Source of the DNA: Nitrospirota bacterium
GTDB taxonomy: Bacteria; Nitrospirota; UBA9217
DNA length: 64,000 bases
NCBI GenBank assembly: GCA_023229435.1
Contig: JALNZF010000009.1
Location: 33,966 to 97,965, forward strand
Reading direction: 5' to 3'
This document shows positions 24,657-32,424 of the stretch, one piece after another; the stretch's first letter is position 1; each line of letters opens with the position of its first letter. Position numbers and translations under genes: made by a program. The notes beneath the pieces were generated by a model. That model made no database searches. It had not been told where the DNA came from and saw only the letters and a program-made list of their open reading frames with translations.

Positions 24657-26039
24657 ATGAATATCCCCTTTCTTCCCGAGATATTGGAAAAACTGGTCCC
24701 AAAAAGGCTTTTTGCACGGCTTAACATCGCCAGTAAAATGCTTTTAGGATACATGTCGCTCGTGGTGCTGACCGTTATCGTCGTTGTCTATGCCCTCATC
24801 AGCCTGCAGAGGATCAATGCCCTGAACAGAAGCATTGTGAAAGTCGATATCATCATACAAGAATCATCCGACAAGATGCTTGATGCCCTGCTCGGCCAGG
24901 ATATGTATGAAAAGCGGTATTTGATCCTCAAGAGCAGAGACATGCGGGATCTGTTTGCAAAACGGGGAAAGGAATTCGACGCGTGGCTTACCACCGTCAA
25001 GGACCTTTCCAACACTGCCGCTCTTCCCACGAAATCAATTGAAGACCTTCATCTGAAATATACTGATCTCTTTTCCAGGGAGATCCAGTTGGTCCGGTCA
25101 AACAAGGTCGATCAGGCATACGCTGTCTCGAACCAGGAAATGAAAAATATTTTCGACAAGCTCGTCGAAACGCTCAAGGCGATGTCCTCAGCCGCCAAAG
25201 AATCCCAGGACATGAAAATGAAACAGATAACCACGATCGGCAGCAGGGCCTTCCTGACAACGGCTGTGCTCTGCCTGATCAGCATCATTGCAGGGGCCCT
25301 GGCAGGGCTTGTCGTTACCCATCATATTTCCTCATCGATCCACAAATTAAAAGAAGCGACCGAGCGCATATCTGAAGGGAATTTCGATTACGATCCCAGG
25401 ATCACCACAGAGGACGAGATCGGGAGCCTTTCAAATGCCTTTTTGGCCATGGGGAAACGGCTTAGAAAACTCGAGGAAATGTATCTGGATGCCAGTCCTC
25501 TTACCCGCCTGCCGGGCGGCATCGCCATCGAGAATGTGCTCAAAAAACGCATAGACTCCAACCAGCCGATCGCATTTTGCGTGCTCGACCTTGACAATTT
25601 TAAGGCATTCAACGACCGGTACGGTTATGCGAACGGCAGTGAGGTCATTAAAGAGACCGCGAAGATCATCGAGAGCGTGGTAAAGTCCACGGGCACGTCC
25701 GATGATTTTATCGGACATGTGGGTGGTGACGATTTCGTGGTCATCACGACTCCGGAATATATGCGCACGATCTCCACGGAGATCATCAGCCAATTTGACA
25801 AGCGAATACCCGACTTCTACGACCGCGAGGAACGGGCGCGCGGCTATATCCTCGGGAAAACAAGGCAGGGTATCGAGATGGAGTTCCCCATTATGAGCAT
25901 CTCCATTGCCATTGTGACGAATGAACATCGGAAACTCACCAATCCCCTGGAAGCTTCGGAGGTCGCGGCAGAGTTGAAGGACTACGCCAAATCGATACCG
26001 AAAAGTGTTTTTGTTGTGGACAAGCGGAGGAATGCGTGA
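24657..26039 (+). CDS. Membrane GGDEF-type signalling protein (GGDDF variant) with HAMP domain
   Basis: 460 residues. One transmembrane helix near 28-50 (MLLGYMSLVVLTVIVVVYALISL), an extracytoplasmic helical sensor region, a second helix near 200-225, a HAMP linker (HHISSSIHKLKEATERISEGNFDY) and a GGDEF domain with DLDNFKAFNDRYG and HVGGDDF. The signature reads GGDDF, and the inhibitory-site arginine is missing (TSDD where RXXD is usual), so a diguanylate cyclase without product inhibition, or a degenerate one, is possible. No clear ribosome site precedes ATG 24657; instead TTACTTATTACCCAT overlaps the start. Its stop overlaps a lipoprotein start as GTGA. Confidence 0.85.
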   Translation: MNIPFLPEILEKLVPKRLFARLNIASKMLLGYMSLVVLTVIVVVYALISLQRINALNRSIVKVDIIIQESSDKMLDALLGQDMYEKRYLILKSRDMRDLFAKRGKEFDAWLTTVKDLSNTAALPTKSIEDLHLKYTDLFSREIQLVRSNKVDQAYAVSNQEMKNIFDKLVETLKAMSSAAKESQDMKMKQITTIGSRAFLTTAVLCLISIIAGALAGLVVTHHISSSIHKLKEATERISEGNFDYDPRITTEDEIGSLSNAFLAMGKRLRKLEEMYLDASPLTRLPGGIAIENVLKKRIDSNQPIAFCVLDLDNFKAFNDRYGYANGSEVIKETAKIIESVVKSTGTSDDFIGHVGGDDFVVITTPEYMRTISTEIISQFDKRIPDFYDREERARGYILGKTRQGIEMEFPIMSISIAIVTNEHRKLTNPLEASEVAAELKDYAKSIPKSVFVVDKRRNA

Positions 26040-26476
26040 AGAAGGTTATTGTGCTGCTCGCAGTAATCTGGTTTTCCGGCTGTGCCATGACCGGCTATGT
26101 GGCCGGACCGGGAAAGCAGTTTCGGGATGCGGCTGTCTCCGTAAAAGAGCAACGATACAAAGAGGCTGCCGCGGCTTATACTAAAATTGTGACCGACTCC
26201 CCTGACTCCGCACTGGCCGCTGACGCGCTGTTCGAGCTTGCCCTCGTCAATGCGCACCATGATAATCCCCAACGGGACTATGCTCAGTCAACTCGTTCGT
26301 TCTCGGAATTTATCAAACGCTATCCTGATAACAAAAGAGCCGACGAAGCACGGACCTGGATTTCAGTGCTCAAAACCGTCCAGGAGCTGAAAAAACAGAA
26401 TGAACATCTTAACGAGAGCATTCAGGAAATAAAACGGCTTGATATCAGGCATGAGGAGAAAAGGAAGCGAAAATAG
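26036..26476 (+). CDS. TPR-containing lipoprotein
   Basis: 146 residues starting at GTG 26036, overlapping the stop of the GGDDF gene. A signal sequence ends in the lipobox FSGC (residues 13-16), so the mature protein is lipid-anchored in the envelope. Two or three TPR-like units follow (KEQRYKEAAAAYTKIV, DNPQRDYAQSTRSFSEFIKRYP), then a coiled-coil, lysine-rich tail. It resembles BamD/YbgF-type outer-membrane lipoproteins in general shape only. Coupling to the signalling gene suggests it works with that sensor, which is an inference. Confidence 0.75.
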   Translation: MKKVIVLLAVIWFSGCAMTGYVAGPGKQFRDAAVSVKEQRYKEAAAAYTKIVTDSPDSALAADALFELALVNAHHDNPQRDYAQSTRSFSEFIKRYPDNKRADEARTWISVLKTVQELKKQNEHLNESIQEIKRLDIRHEEKRKRK

Positions 26477-26557
26477 AATATGAGATAGAATCAACCGTTA
26501 CAAAACCGACTGCCTTGGCACCCATTTCATGGTAGCTCTATCAGGACCAAGATATTT

Positions 26558-27433
26558 TCACCTTTTCCCCTCACGAACAATATCCAGAAAGAACGCCTCC
26601 AGATTTTTTCGTTTCGGATCGATCAGTGTTATTTCCTCACCGGCCATCTGGATCTCGGACATTACTTTCGACAGTTCATCCTTGGAAACCTCGATCTCTT
26701 TCAGTTTTTCGGAACCGGGAACCCTGATACGCAGATGATATCCGACAATGCCCTTGGTCAAAATAGAGTCCACGAACTCGACACGCTGCAGGGTACCGTT
26801 CACAATGATCCCCACACGATCGCAAACCGATTCCACATCGGAAGTGATGTGGGTGCTGAAAAATACGGACTTGCCCTTTTCCTTGAGCTCCAGGATGATC
26901 TCCTTCACCCGTGCGCGGCCGATCGGATCAAGCCCGCTCATCGGCTCATCAAGGATCAGCACTTCCGGGTCATGGATCAGTGCCTGGGCAAGGCCGAGCC
27001 GCTGGACCATCCCCTTGCTGTAACCGCGCAGGGGACGGTCCCCTGCCTCCACGAGCTCCAACAGTTTCAAAACAGTCTCGGACTTTTCACGCAAAATGGT
27101 GTCATCCATGCCGAAGGTCTTTCCCACAAACAGAAGATATTCCCGGGCGGTCAAAAAATCATAGAAGGCAGGGTTCTCGGGCAGATATCCGACCTGTTTT
27201 CGGGACACATGCGAGTGGACTTCGTGCCCCATGAGGTATGCATGACCACTGGTGGGACGGATCAAGCCCATCAGTATCTTGATCATCGTGCTCTTGCCCG
27301 CGCCATTCGGTCCGAGAAAACCAAAGACCTCTCCTGCGCCCACCGAGAAAGACACCTCCTTCAGCGCGTCGACCGCGGGGCCTCTGGCTATTTTAAATGT
27401 TTTAGATAGATTTATGATTTCAATGGCTGTCAT
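26558..27433 (-). CDS. ABC transporter ATP-binding protein
   Basis: 291 residues. Walker A GPNGAGKST near residue 40, a Q-loop in VGYLPENPAFYDFLT, the signature YSKGMVQRLGLAQAL, Walker B VLILDEP and the switch histidine in FFSTHI are all intact. The C-terminal 80 residues form the accessory domain seen in DrrA/CcmA-type exporters. It is the last gene of a three-gene unit with an ABC-2-like permease and a TPR membrane protein. Substrate unknown. Confidence 0.93.
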   Translation of the reverse strand: MTAIEIINLSKTFKIARGPAVDALKEVSFSVGAGEVFGFLGPNGAGKSTMIKILMGLIRPTSGHAYLMGHEVHSHVSRKQVGYLPENPAFYDFLTAREYLLFVGKTFGMDDTILREKSETVLKLLELVEAGDRPLRGYSKGMVQRLGLAQALIHDPEVLILDEPMSGLDPIGRARVKEIILELKEKGKSVFFSTHITSDVESVCDRVGIIVNGTLQRVEFVDSILTKGIVGYHLRIRVPGSEKLKEIEVSKDELSKVMSEIQMAGEEITLIDPKRKNLEAFFLDIVREGKR

Positions 27434-27455
27434 GGTTAGTCCTCGTGTTCTCTCT

Positions 27456-28304
27456 TCATTTCTTCACAACACCAAACGCGAATTTGCTCGTACTCCGCAC
27501 CATGCCCTGGTTATCAATGTAAAACGTCCCTCCATAGGGATCAACAGGGAGTTCCTTCAGATACCCCTTCCCAAGAAGTTCGTCTACCGAAGCAGGATGT
27601 CTGTTGAATTTCCCTCGGTAAGCTTCCTTCGCCTGCTCTACTGTTCTGACCGATTGAAATGCCTTCAGCCTTGTTTGGAGTGACTGTTTTACCGCCTCGT
27701 TTCCGGCGCCTCTGATCATTGTCGTCAAATACGAGATCGCCATGTCCGTCCTTCCGGACTCATACATATACCTGCCCGCAAGATTCATGGGCAGATCGGT
27801 CCCAAGCAACTCCCCCGCCCTCTTATAATAGATGGCGGCATTTGCATAGTCCTTGAGAAAAAAAGCATAGTTAAACCCTGCAAAATAAGGAAGATAATAA
27901 TCCCAGTCACGGTAACGCATCCCATATTTCAAGAGATCGTTCGCCATTTCTACCTGTTGGGCGTCCCACACAAGCACAGCCTGGGCAAAATAATAGGCAT
28001 CCATGTTATACGGATCGAGTTTTACGCACGCGCTGAGGGCCTGAAATATTCCGGGATAATCAACAGTGACGGCGATCTGATTCTTGGCCCGTTCCACCAG
28101 CCCACCGTAATAAATCATTGTTTTCATCATGAGCGCGGCGGCAAGCGCCTGTTTTTGATCAGCCGAGACAAGCCGCATGAACTCAGGCGAAGGAACATAA
28201 CCCATCTTCTCGACAAATGGCTTGTTCTTCATATAGGTGGTAAAAGGGAAGAGGACAAGCAGGTATGAAGAAATGAGGATCGGCAAGAGAACACGGCTGT
28301 TCAT
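27456..28304 (-). CDS. Membrane-anchored TPR-like protein of an ABC operon
   Basis: 282 residues from ATG 28304, which overlaps the permease stop as ATGA and has GGGAG six bases upstream. One N-terminal hydrophobic segment (RVLLPILISSYLLVLFPF) anchors it; the rest is helical with repeated aromatic/alanine patterns (LDPYNMDAYYFAQAVLVWDAQQ, KDYANAAIYYKRAGELLGTD) that read as TPR units. The C-terminus (KGYLKELPVDPYGGTFYIDNQG) resembles the tail of type II secretion pseudopilins. Its place between the permease and ATPase genes makes it a probable accessory of that exporter. Family not recognised. Confidence 0.7.
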   Translation of the reverse strand: MNSRVLLPILISSYLLVLFPFTTYMKNKPFVEKMGYVPSPEFMRLVSADQKQALAAALMMKTMIYYGGLVERAKNQIAVTVDYPGIFQALSACVKLDPYNMDAYYFAQAVLVWDAQQVEMANDLLKYGMRYRDWDYYLPYFAGFNYAFFLKDYANAAIYYKRAGELLGTDLPMNLAGRYMYESGRTDMAISYLTTMIRGAGNEAVKQSLQTRLKAFQSVRTVEQAKEAYRGKFNRHPASVDELLGKGYLKELPVDPYGGTFYIDNQGMVRSTSKFAFGVVKK

Positions 28305-29092
28305 TGCATCTCCCGGCGGGAAAAAATTACCGCTGACAGCGCAAGCATGACCGCGGTGTAGATCACAAAATAGACGCAGATCCATATCATGCCGGATAGA
28401 GAAGGACTGATGCCGTATACGGCATTTACTTCGAAATCAAAGGCGCTGAAATTCGGAAGAAGATAGTAGAGCGTATTCGCTATATTTTTTACGAAAGGCG
28501 AAACAGTCAGGACCGTCGAAGAATGGAGATAGTCATATACCTCCTGAGTTGCGCTTCCAACGATAAACAAAGATATGGTGCCGAAGATCGGGAGAAAGAA
28601 AGAAGTGCTGACTGCCGAGATAAGAAAGGACACCGCGATCACCAGGATATATTTCAGGGAGCAGAAAAAAAATGCCAGCACTATATTTGTCCAGACAAAG
28701 GGGCGGAGCGATGGATAGACCCCGGCAGAGGACCAGATCACGGCGCTCGCGATCAGGCCGAGTATGGCCGTGGTAAGTACAATGAAAGCGGCAATACCAA
28801 AAAATTTCCCCACAAGAAAAGAAGCTCGCGTCAGGGGCAGACTCAGAACGCTGAATGTATACCGCCGCTCAATGTCTTTCCAGAGGGAGGTCCCTCCAAG
28901 AAAAATTGAAAGAAGCAGGAGCGTAAAAGAGAGGAGTGAAAGGGAAAGGGAGATCGAGAGCTCCGTCACCTGTCTCATCGAAAGTGAACTGATTGACGGA
29001 ATGAGAGGGAAAAGGACACCGGCCATCATAATGCCCCTGAAGACCCTGTCACGCAGGATACCTTTAAATGTCACAAAAAATATTTGCAACAT
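28301..29092 (-). CDS. ABC-2 type transporter permease
   Basis: 263 residues with about six hydrophobic segments: IMMAGVLFPLIPSIS, LSISLSLSLLSFTLLLLSIFLGG, FFGIAAFIVLTTAILGLIASAVIW, a long central pair near YILVIAVSFLISAV, FLPIFGTISLFIVG and a last helix near MIWICVYFVIYTAVMLALSAV. The short DIERRYTFSVLSLPLTRASFLVGKF loop is typical of ABC-2 permeases. ATG 29092 has AAGGGG upstream. It heads the permease-TPR-ATPase unit. Confidence 0.85.
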   Translation of the reverse strand: MLQIFFVTFKGILRDRVFRGIMMAGVLFPLIPSISSLSMRQVTELSISLSLSLLSFTLLLLSIFLGGTSLWKDIERRYTFSVLSLPLTRASFLVGKFFGIAAFIVLTTAILGLIASAVIWSSAGVYPSLRPFVWTNIVLAFFFCSLKYILVIAVSFLISAVSTSFFLPIFGTISLFIVGSATQEVYDYLHSSTVLTVSPFVKNIANTLYYLLPNFSAFDFEVNAVYGISPSLSGMIWICVYFVIYTAVMLALSAVIFSRREMQ

Positions 29093-29130
29093 GATTAGCC
29101 CCTTTTGCATTGCAACAGGGTCATTATAAT

Positions 29131-29163
29131 TAAAAAACGAGGGTTGGTCAACACCAACCCTCG
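29131..29163 (-). terminator. Terminator of the pilin operon
   Basis: Arms 29138-29148 and 29153-29163 (CGAGGGTTGGT and its inverse) form an 11-bp perfect stem with loop CAAC. On the minus strand a run of six T follows at once. It ends the pilin-operon transcript about 45 bases after the stop of the second gene and shields the ABC operon from it. Confidence 0.9.
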
Positions 29164-29208
29164 GGACGGTTTTTCATTTGCATGTTTACATCATGATGAA
29201 GTTTTACT

Positions 29209-29544
29209 TTATTGGCTGAATCCACTTACAGTTGTTGTTGGATTGGATATTGCAGTCTCCGGCCAAGTGGTAATACTTTTCGCCCACGCTTTCTTCCATA
29301 TCCCATTATACGAATCATGAATCTGGTACTCGTAACCCGCGCCTGTGGCAGAGGAAGCATGTGCTGATGTACAGTTATAATTAGTAGTAGTTGAGGAAGA
29401 TGAGATTGTTACATTCAGTGATGGTGTAAACGGTGCTCCACCGATAGTCGCGGGCGACGTTGATGTGATCGATGTAACAGCATAAGCTGTTACACTAACG
29501 GTCAATGCAATAGCAATGATCATTATAATCGAGAATGTTTTCAT
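29209..29544 (-). CDS. Secreted pilin-partner protein (PilA-C-like)
   Basis: 111 residues. An N-terminal signal sequence (FSIIMIIAIALTVSVTAYA) leads to a threonine/serine-rich domain: GGAPFTPSLNVTISSSS, then SSATGAGYEYQIHDSYNG and many aromatic residues. AAAGGAG precedes ATG 29544, and it starts 30 bases after the pilin stop, before the shared terminator. In Geobacter the short pilin gene is followed by a similar-sized secreted gene whose product (PilA-C) pairs with the pilin; the TPSLNVT segment recalls it. Homology is inferred from layout and pattern, not from an alignment. Confidence 0.6.
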   Translation of the reverse strand: MKTFSIIMIIAIALTVSVTAYAVTSITSTSPATIGGAPFTPSLNVTISSSSTTTNYNCTSAHASSATGAGYEYQIHDSYNGIWKKAWAKSITTWPETAISNPTTTVSGFSQ

Positions 29545-29574
29545 GTGATTAAAGCTCCTTTCCTGGAAATTAGC

Positions 29575-29781
29575 TTAGAGTATAGGATACTGCTGCAAAT
29601 CCGCCTGCACTGATTCCAACGAGGTCCTGAGGTTTCTTAAGTCGGTCTGAGCTGACGAGTTGTAAGCCTTTACACGATACGCGGAGAACTGCGGGATGGC
29701 GATGGCCGCCAGAATGGCGATGATGGCCACCACGATCAGGAGTTCGATGAGGGTGAAACCTTTGTTATTTCCGGTCTTCAT
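29575..29781 (-). CDS. pilA: Short type IV pilin (PilA-N type)
   Basis: A 68-residue prepilin. The leader MKTGNNKG is cut before F1; the mature 60 residues begin FTLIELLIVVAIIAILAAIA and continue IPQFSAYRVKAYNS, almost identical to the Geobacter PilA N-terminal half. There is no globular head, as in those short pilins. Aromatic positions F1, F24, Y27, Y32 and Y57 are kept; position 51, phenylalanine in Geobacter, is glutamine here. GGGAGG (complement of 29789-29794) lies seven bases before the ATG. It is driven by a sigma-54-type promoter and followed by a secreted partner and a terminator. Confidence 0.93.
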   Translation of the reverse strand: MKTGNNKGFTLIELLIVVAIIAILAAIAIPQFSAYRVKAYNSSAQTDLRNLRTSLESVQADLQQYPIL

Positions 29782-29898
29782 TTTTTAACCTCCCATTTAA
29801 TTGATTTGTTTGACTGCATTGTGTGACTGTTTTGGTTCAGGCCCCTTTATGGCAACTTCACCCCCTTTCAATGGCCTTCAATTTTCACTTCTTTAAAT

Positions 29899-29914
29899 AG
29901 CACAATACGTGCCA
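29899..29914 (-). promoter_or_regulatory. Sigma-54 promoter of the pilin operon
   Basis: On the minus strand the sequence is TGGCACGTATTGTGCT, a match to the -24/-12 consensus with the invariant GG and GC exactly ten bases apart. Transcription should begin near 29888, leaving a leader of about 105 bases before pilA. RpoN/PilR control of pilA is known in several bacteria and fits this site; a PilR-type activator is not in the window. Confidence 0.75.
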
Positions 29915-30014
29915 GTATTTTAGCCCGGTTAATCAATGCATTAGCTATAAGTAATTATTTTATTGGACTGTATTTGTCACAATGAGCTGACAAAATATGG
30001 CAGTTTGTGTTTTC

Positions 30015-30043
30015 TTGACAATATTTCCCTTGAATGGTAGCAT
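30015..30043 (+). promoter_or_regulatory. Sigma-70-type promoter of the menaquinone genes
   Basis: TTGACA (30015-30020), a 17-base spacer and TAGCAT (30038-30043). The predicted start of transcription near 30050 is only about seven bases before the ATG at 30057, so the mRNA may be nearly leaderless, in line with the missing ribosome site. Confidence 0.5.
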
Positions 30044-30056
30044 CATCACCATTATT

Positions 30057-31286
30057 ATGATTATAACGTGTTCAAAATTAATTAGTTTCAGGCAAGATAG
30101 GGCTCCGATCAATAATGGCGCACTTGTCATAAACAGAGGTATGATCAAAGCTGTCGGTACGGCAGACAGGATCACTCAACGCTTTCCCCGCCATCGTATT
30201 ATCCATCTGCAGAATACCATACTTATGCCGGGATTGATCAACTCACATACGCACCTTGAGCTGCCTGATCTTTTGAATAAAATTCGAACCAGCGAGTTTG
30301 CTGACTGGATACTCAATCTTATCCGCTTGAAAAAACGTCTTACTATCCTCGATTATGAAACCGCCACGAAAGAAAATATCCGTACACTCATTCGTACCGG
30401 TACGACCACTGTCGGAGAGATCTGCACGCATGACGTGAGTCCTGCTCTTATCAGGACAAGCGGGTTGCGGGCGATGGTGTTTCATGAAATAATTAAAATG
30501 GGATCAGGGGTCAGGGGTCAGGGGGCAGGGATTCAACTATCTCGCAGAGCAGATTCAGCGTTAATAAAATACGGACTTTCACCTCACACGCCCTATACGG
30601 TTTCTGAATCAGTACTGCGAGATATGACAATACTTGCCAATAAGAAACATCTCCAAATCGCAATGCATGTTGCAGAATCCAAAGACGAGACCAAACTACT
30701 GCGGAGAAACAAAAGCAGTCTTGAAAAGCTCTATAAACTTGCCTCCTGGGACCTTGACTGGGCGCCGGAGGGCTCTTCGTCCTTTGAGTTTCTCAAGAGG
30801 ATCGGATTCCTCTCCTCTCGCCTTCTGGCTGTTCATGCCGTGCAGGTAACGGATAAAGATATTGAATTGATCAGAAAGTCAAAGGTGTCCATCGCTCATT
30901 GTCCGAGGAGCAATAAGGAAACAGGCGTCGGCAGAATGCCGCTGAAAAAGATATTGAACGCCGGCATCACCGTCGGTCTCGGCACGGACAGTCTTGCGAG
31001 TTCGCCGAGCCTGGGTATGTGGGACGAGATGCGCTTCGCATACCACCTGCACCGTCGTGACGGCATTACGGCAAAAGAGATCTTCGATCTGGCAACCATC
31101 GGCGGTGCGAAAGCACTCGGTCTGAACAAAGTCATCGGCACGCTCGAACCGGGGAAAAAAGCTGACATCATAGCAGTGCCGATACCAAAGAAAAATACAG
31201 GTGACCTCTATTCCGACTTGCTCCGAGAAACGAAATCCTGTACTATGACCATGGTCAACGGGAAAATTCTGCACAAAATTTGGTAA
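30057..31286 (+). CDS. mqnX: Aminofutalosine deaminase-like amidohydrolase
   Basis: 409 residues of the MtaD/TrzN amidohydrolase family. Metal ligands are visible in NSHTHLE, the AMHVAESKDE histidine, VHAVQVTDKD and GTDSLASSPS. Standing directly before mqnE and mqnC, it most likely deaminates aminofutalosine to futalosine; alone it could be called an SAH/MTA deaminase. The start at ATG 30057 gives the usual opening (ITCSKLISFRQDRAPINNGALVI). Odd: near residues 150-158 a GVRGQGAG segment is encoded by a 7-base GGGGTCA repeat. Confidence 0.85.
   Translation: MIITCSKLISFRQDRAPINNGALVINRGMIKAVGTADRITQRFPRHRIIHLQNTILMPGLINSHTHLELPDLLNKIRTSEFADWILNLIRLKKRLTILDYETATKENIRTLIRTGTTTVGEICTHDVSPALIRTSGLRAMVFHEIIKMGSGVRGQGAGIQLSRRADSALIKYGLSPHTPYTVSESVLRDMTILANKKHLQIAMHVAESKDETKLLRRNKSSLEKLYKLASWDLDWAPEGSSSFEFLKRIGFLSSRLLAVHAVQVTDKDIELIRKSKVSIAHCPRSNKETGVGRMPLKKILNAGITVGLGTDSLASSPSLGMWDEMRFAYHLHRRDGITAKEIFDLATIGGAKALGLNKVIGTLEPGKKADIIAVPIPKKNTGDLYSDLLRETKSCTMTMVNGKILHKIW
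30501..30534. repeat. Heptamer repeat inside mqnX
   Basis: GGGGTCA GGGGTCA GGGGGCA (30507-30527), with a partial unit GGATCA before and GGGATTC after, read in frame as glycine-rich residues in the middle of the amidohydrolase. The local GC-rich purine stretch is unlike the surrounding gene. Confidence 0.85.
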
Positions 31287-31316
31287 CTCCAACCTCCCCG
31301 CTCGACACTACAGAAT

Positions 31317-32390
31317 ATGAACATTGACACTATCAAAGAAAAAGTCCTATCCAACCAGCGGCTCACGCGCGAAGACGGCATTGCGCTTTTCAAATCGAAC
31401 GACCTGCTCGCGCTCGGTCGGATGGCCGACCATGTCGCACAGCATAAGAACGGCAACCAGGTCTTTTTTGTCCAGAATATGCACATCAATCCAACGAACA
31501 TCTGCGTGAACCGCTGCAAATTCTGTGCATTCAGCAGGAGCAAAGGCGAACCCGGCGCGTACGAGATGAGCATCGACGATATCCTGGACAAGGCGCGCAA
31601 AGCCGGAAAAGGCGTACGTGAGTTTCATATCGTATCCGGCCTCCACCCGGACCTGCCTTTTGCATGGTATCTTGACATGCTCGGCGCCTTGAAAAAAGAA
31701 TTCCCAAAAATACACCTCAAGGCATTTACCGCCGTGGAGATCGATTACCTGGCGAAACTTTCCGGTCTTTCTGTCACTGATACGTTGAAGCAGCTCCGCG
31801 ATGCCGGTCTCGGTTCTCTCCCCGGCGGCGGCGCCGAAATATTCAATACCACCGTACGCAATACTTTATGTGCAGAGAAGATCAGCGGCGACCGCTGGCT
31901 TGAAGTTATCGAAGCCGCGCACAATATAGCCCTCAAATCGAACGCCACCATGCTCTATGGACATATTGAGACCTATGAGCACCGGATCGACCACCTGCTC
32001 AGGCTCAGGGGCCTCCAGGACAGGACCGGCGGTTTCCAAGCCTTCATCCCCCTGAGTTTCCATTCGCAGAACACGGAAATTAAAAAATCCGCCTACACAA
32101 CCGGTTTTGACGATCTCAAGACCCTCGCGATCTCGCGGCTGGTGCTGGACAACTTTGACCACATCAAGGCGTACTGGGTCATGCTGGGAGAAAAGATAGC
32201 GCAGGTCTCACTCAACTTCGGCGTAGACGATCTGGACGGCACTGTGGTGGAGGAACGCATAACCAAGGCGGCGGGCGGAACAACGGATGGGAGCATGACC
32301 AGGGACGAGATTGTGCATCTGATCAAACAAGCGGGTCGAATACCCGTGGAACGGGACACGGTGTATAATGTCGTGAAGGTTTGGAAGTAG
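31317..32390 (+). CDS. mqnE: Aminofutalosine synthase
   Basis: 357 residues, a radical-SAM enzyme joining SAM and 3-[(1-carboxyvinyl)oxy]benzoate. The cluster motif is C-X3-C-X2-C in TNICVNRCKFCAFSR; IVSGLHPDLPFAWYLDMLGALKK, LKAFTAVEIDYLAKLSG and GSLPGGGAEIF are MqnE blocks. ATG 31317 starts 30 bases after mqnX. It is the second step gene of the futalosine menaquinone pathway in this cluster. Confidence 0.95.
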   Translation: MNIDTIKEKVLSNQRLTREDGIALFKSNDLLALGRMADHVAQHKNGNQVFFVQNMHINPTNICVNRCKFCAFSRSKGEPGAYEMSIDDILDKARKAGKGVREFHIVSGLHPDLPFAWYLDMLGALKKEFPKIHLKAFTAVEIDYLAKLSGLSVTDTLKQLRDAGLGSLPGGGAEIFNTTVRNTLCAEKISGDRWLEVIEAAHNIALKSNATMLYGHIETYEHRIDHLLRLRGLQDRTGGFQAFIPLSFHSQNTEIKKSAYTTGFDDLKTLAISRLVLDNFDHIKAYWVMLGEKIAQVSLNFGVDDLDGTVVEERITKAAGGTTDGSMTRDEIVHLIKQAGRIPVERDTVYNVVKVWK

Positions 32391-32393
32391 ATT

Positions 32394-32414
32394 AGTTCGG
32401 AGTTCAGAGTAAAA
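32394..32414. repeat. Short heptamer run between mqnE and mqnC
   Basis: AGTTCGG AGTTCAG AGTAAAA directly follows the mqnE stop (32388-32390) and occupies most of the 34-base gap before mqnC. It is the same word family as the run inside rfbB. Confidence 0.6.
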
Positions 32415-32424
32415 GACGACATCA

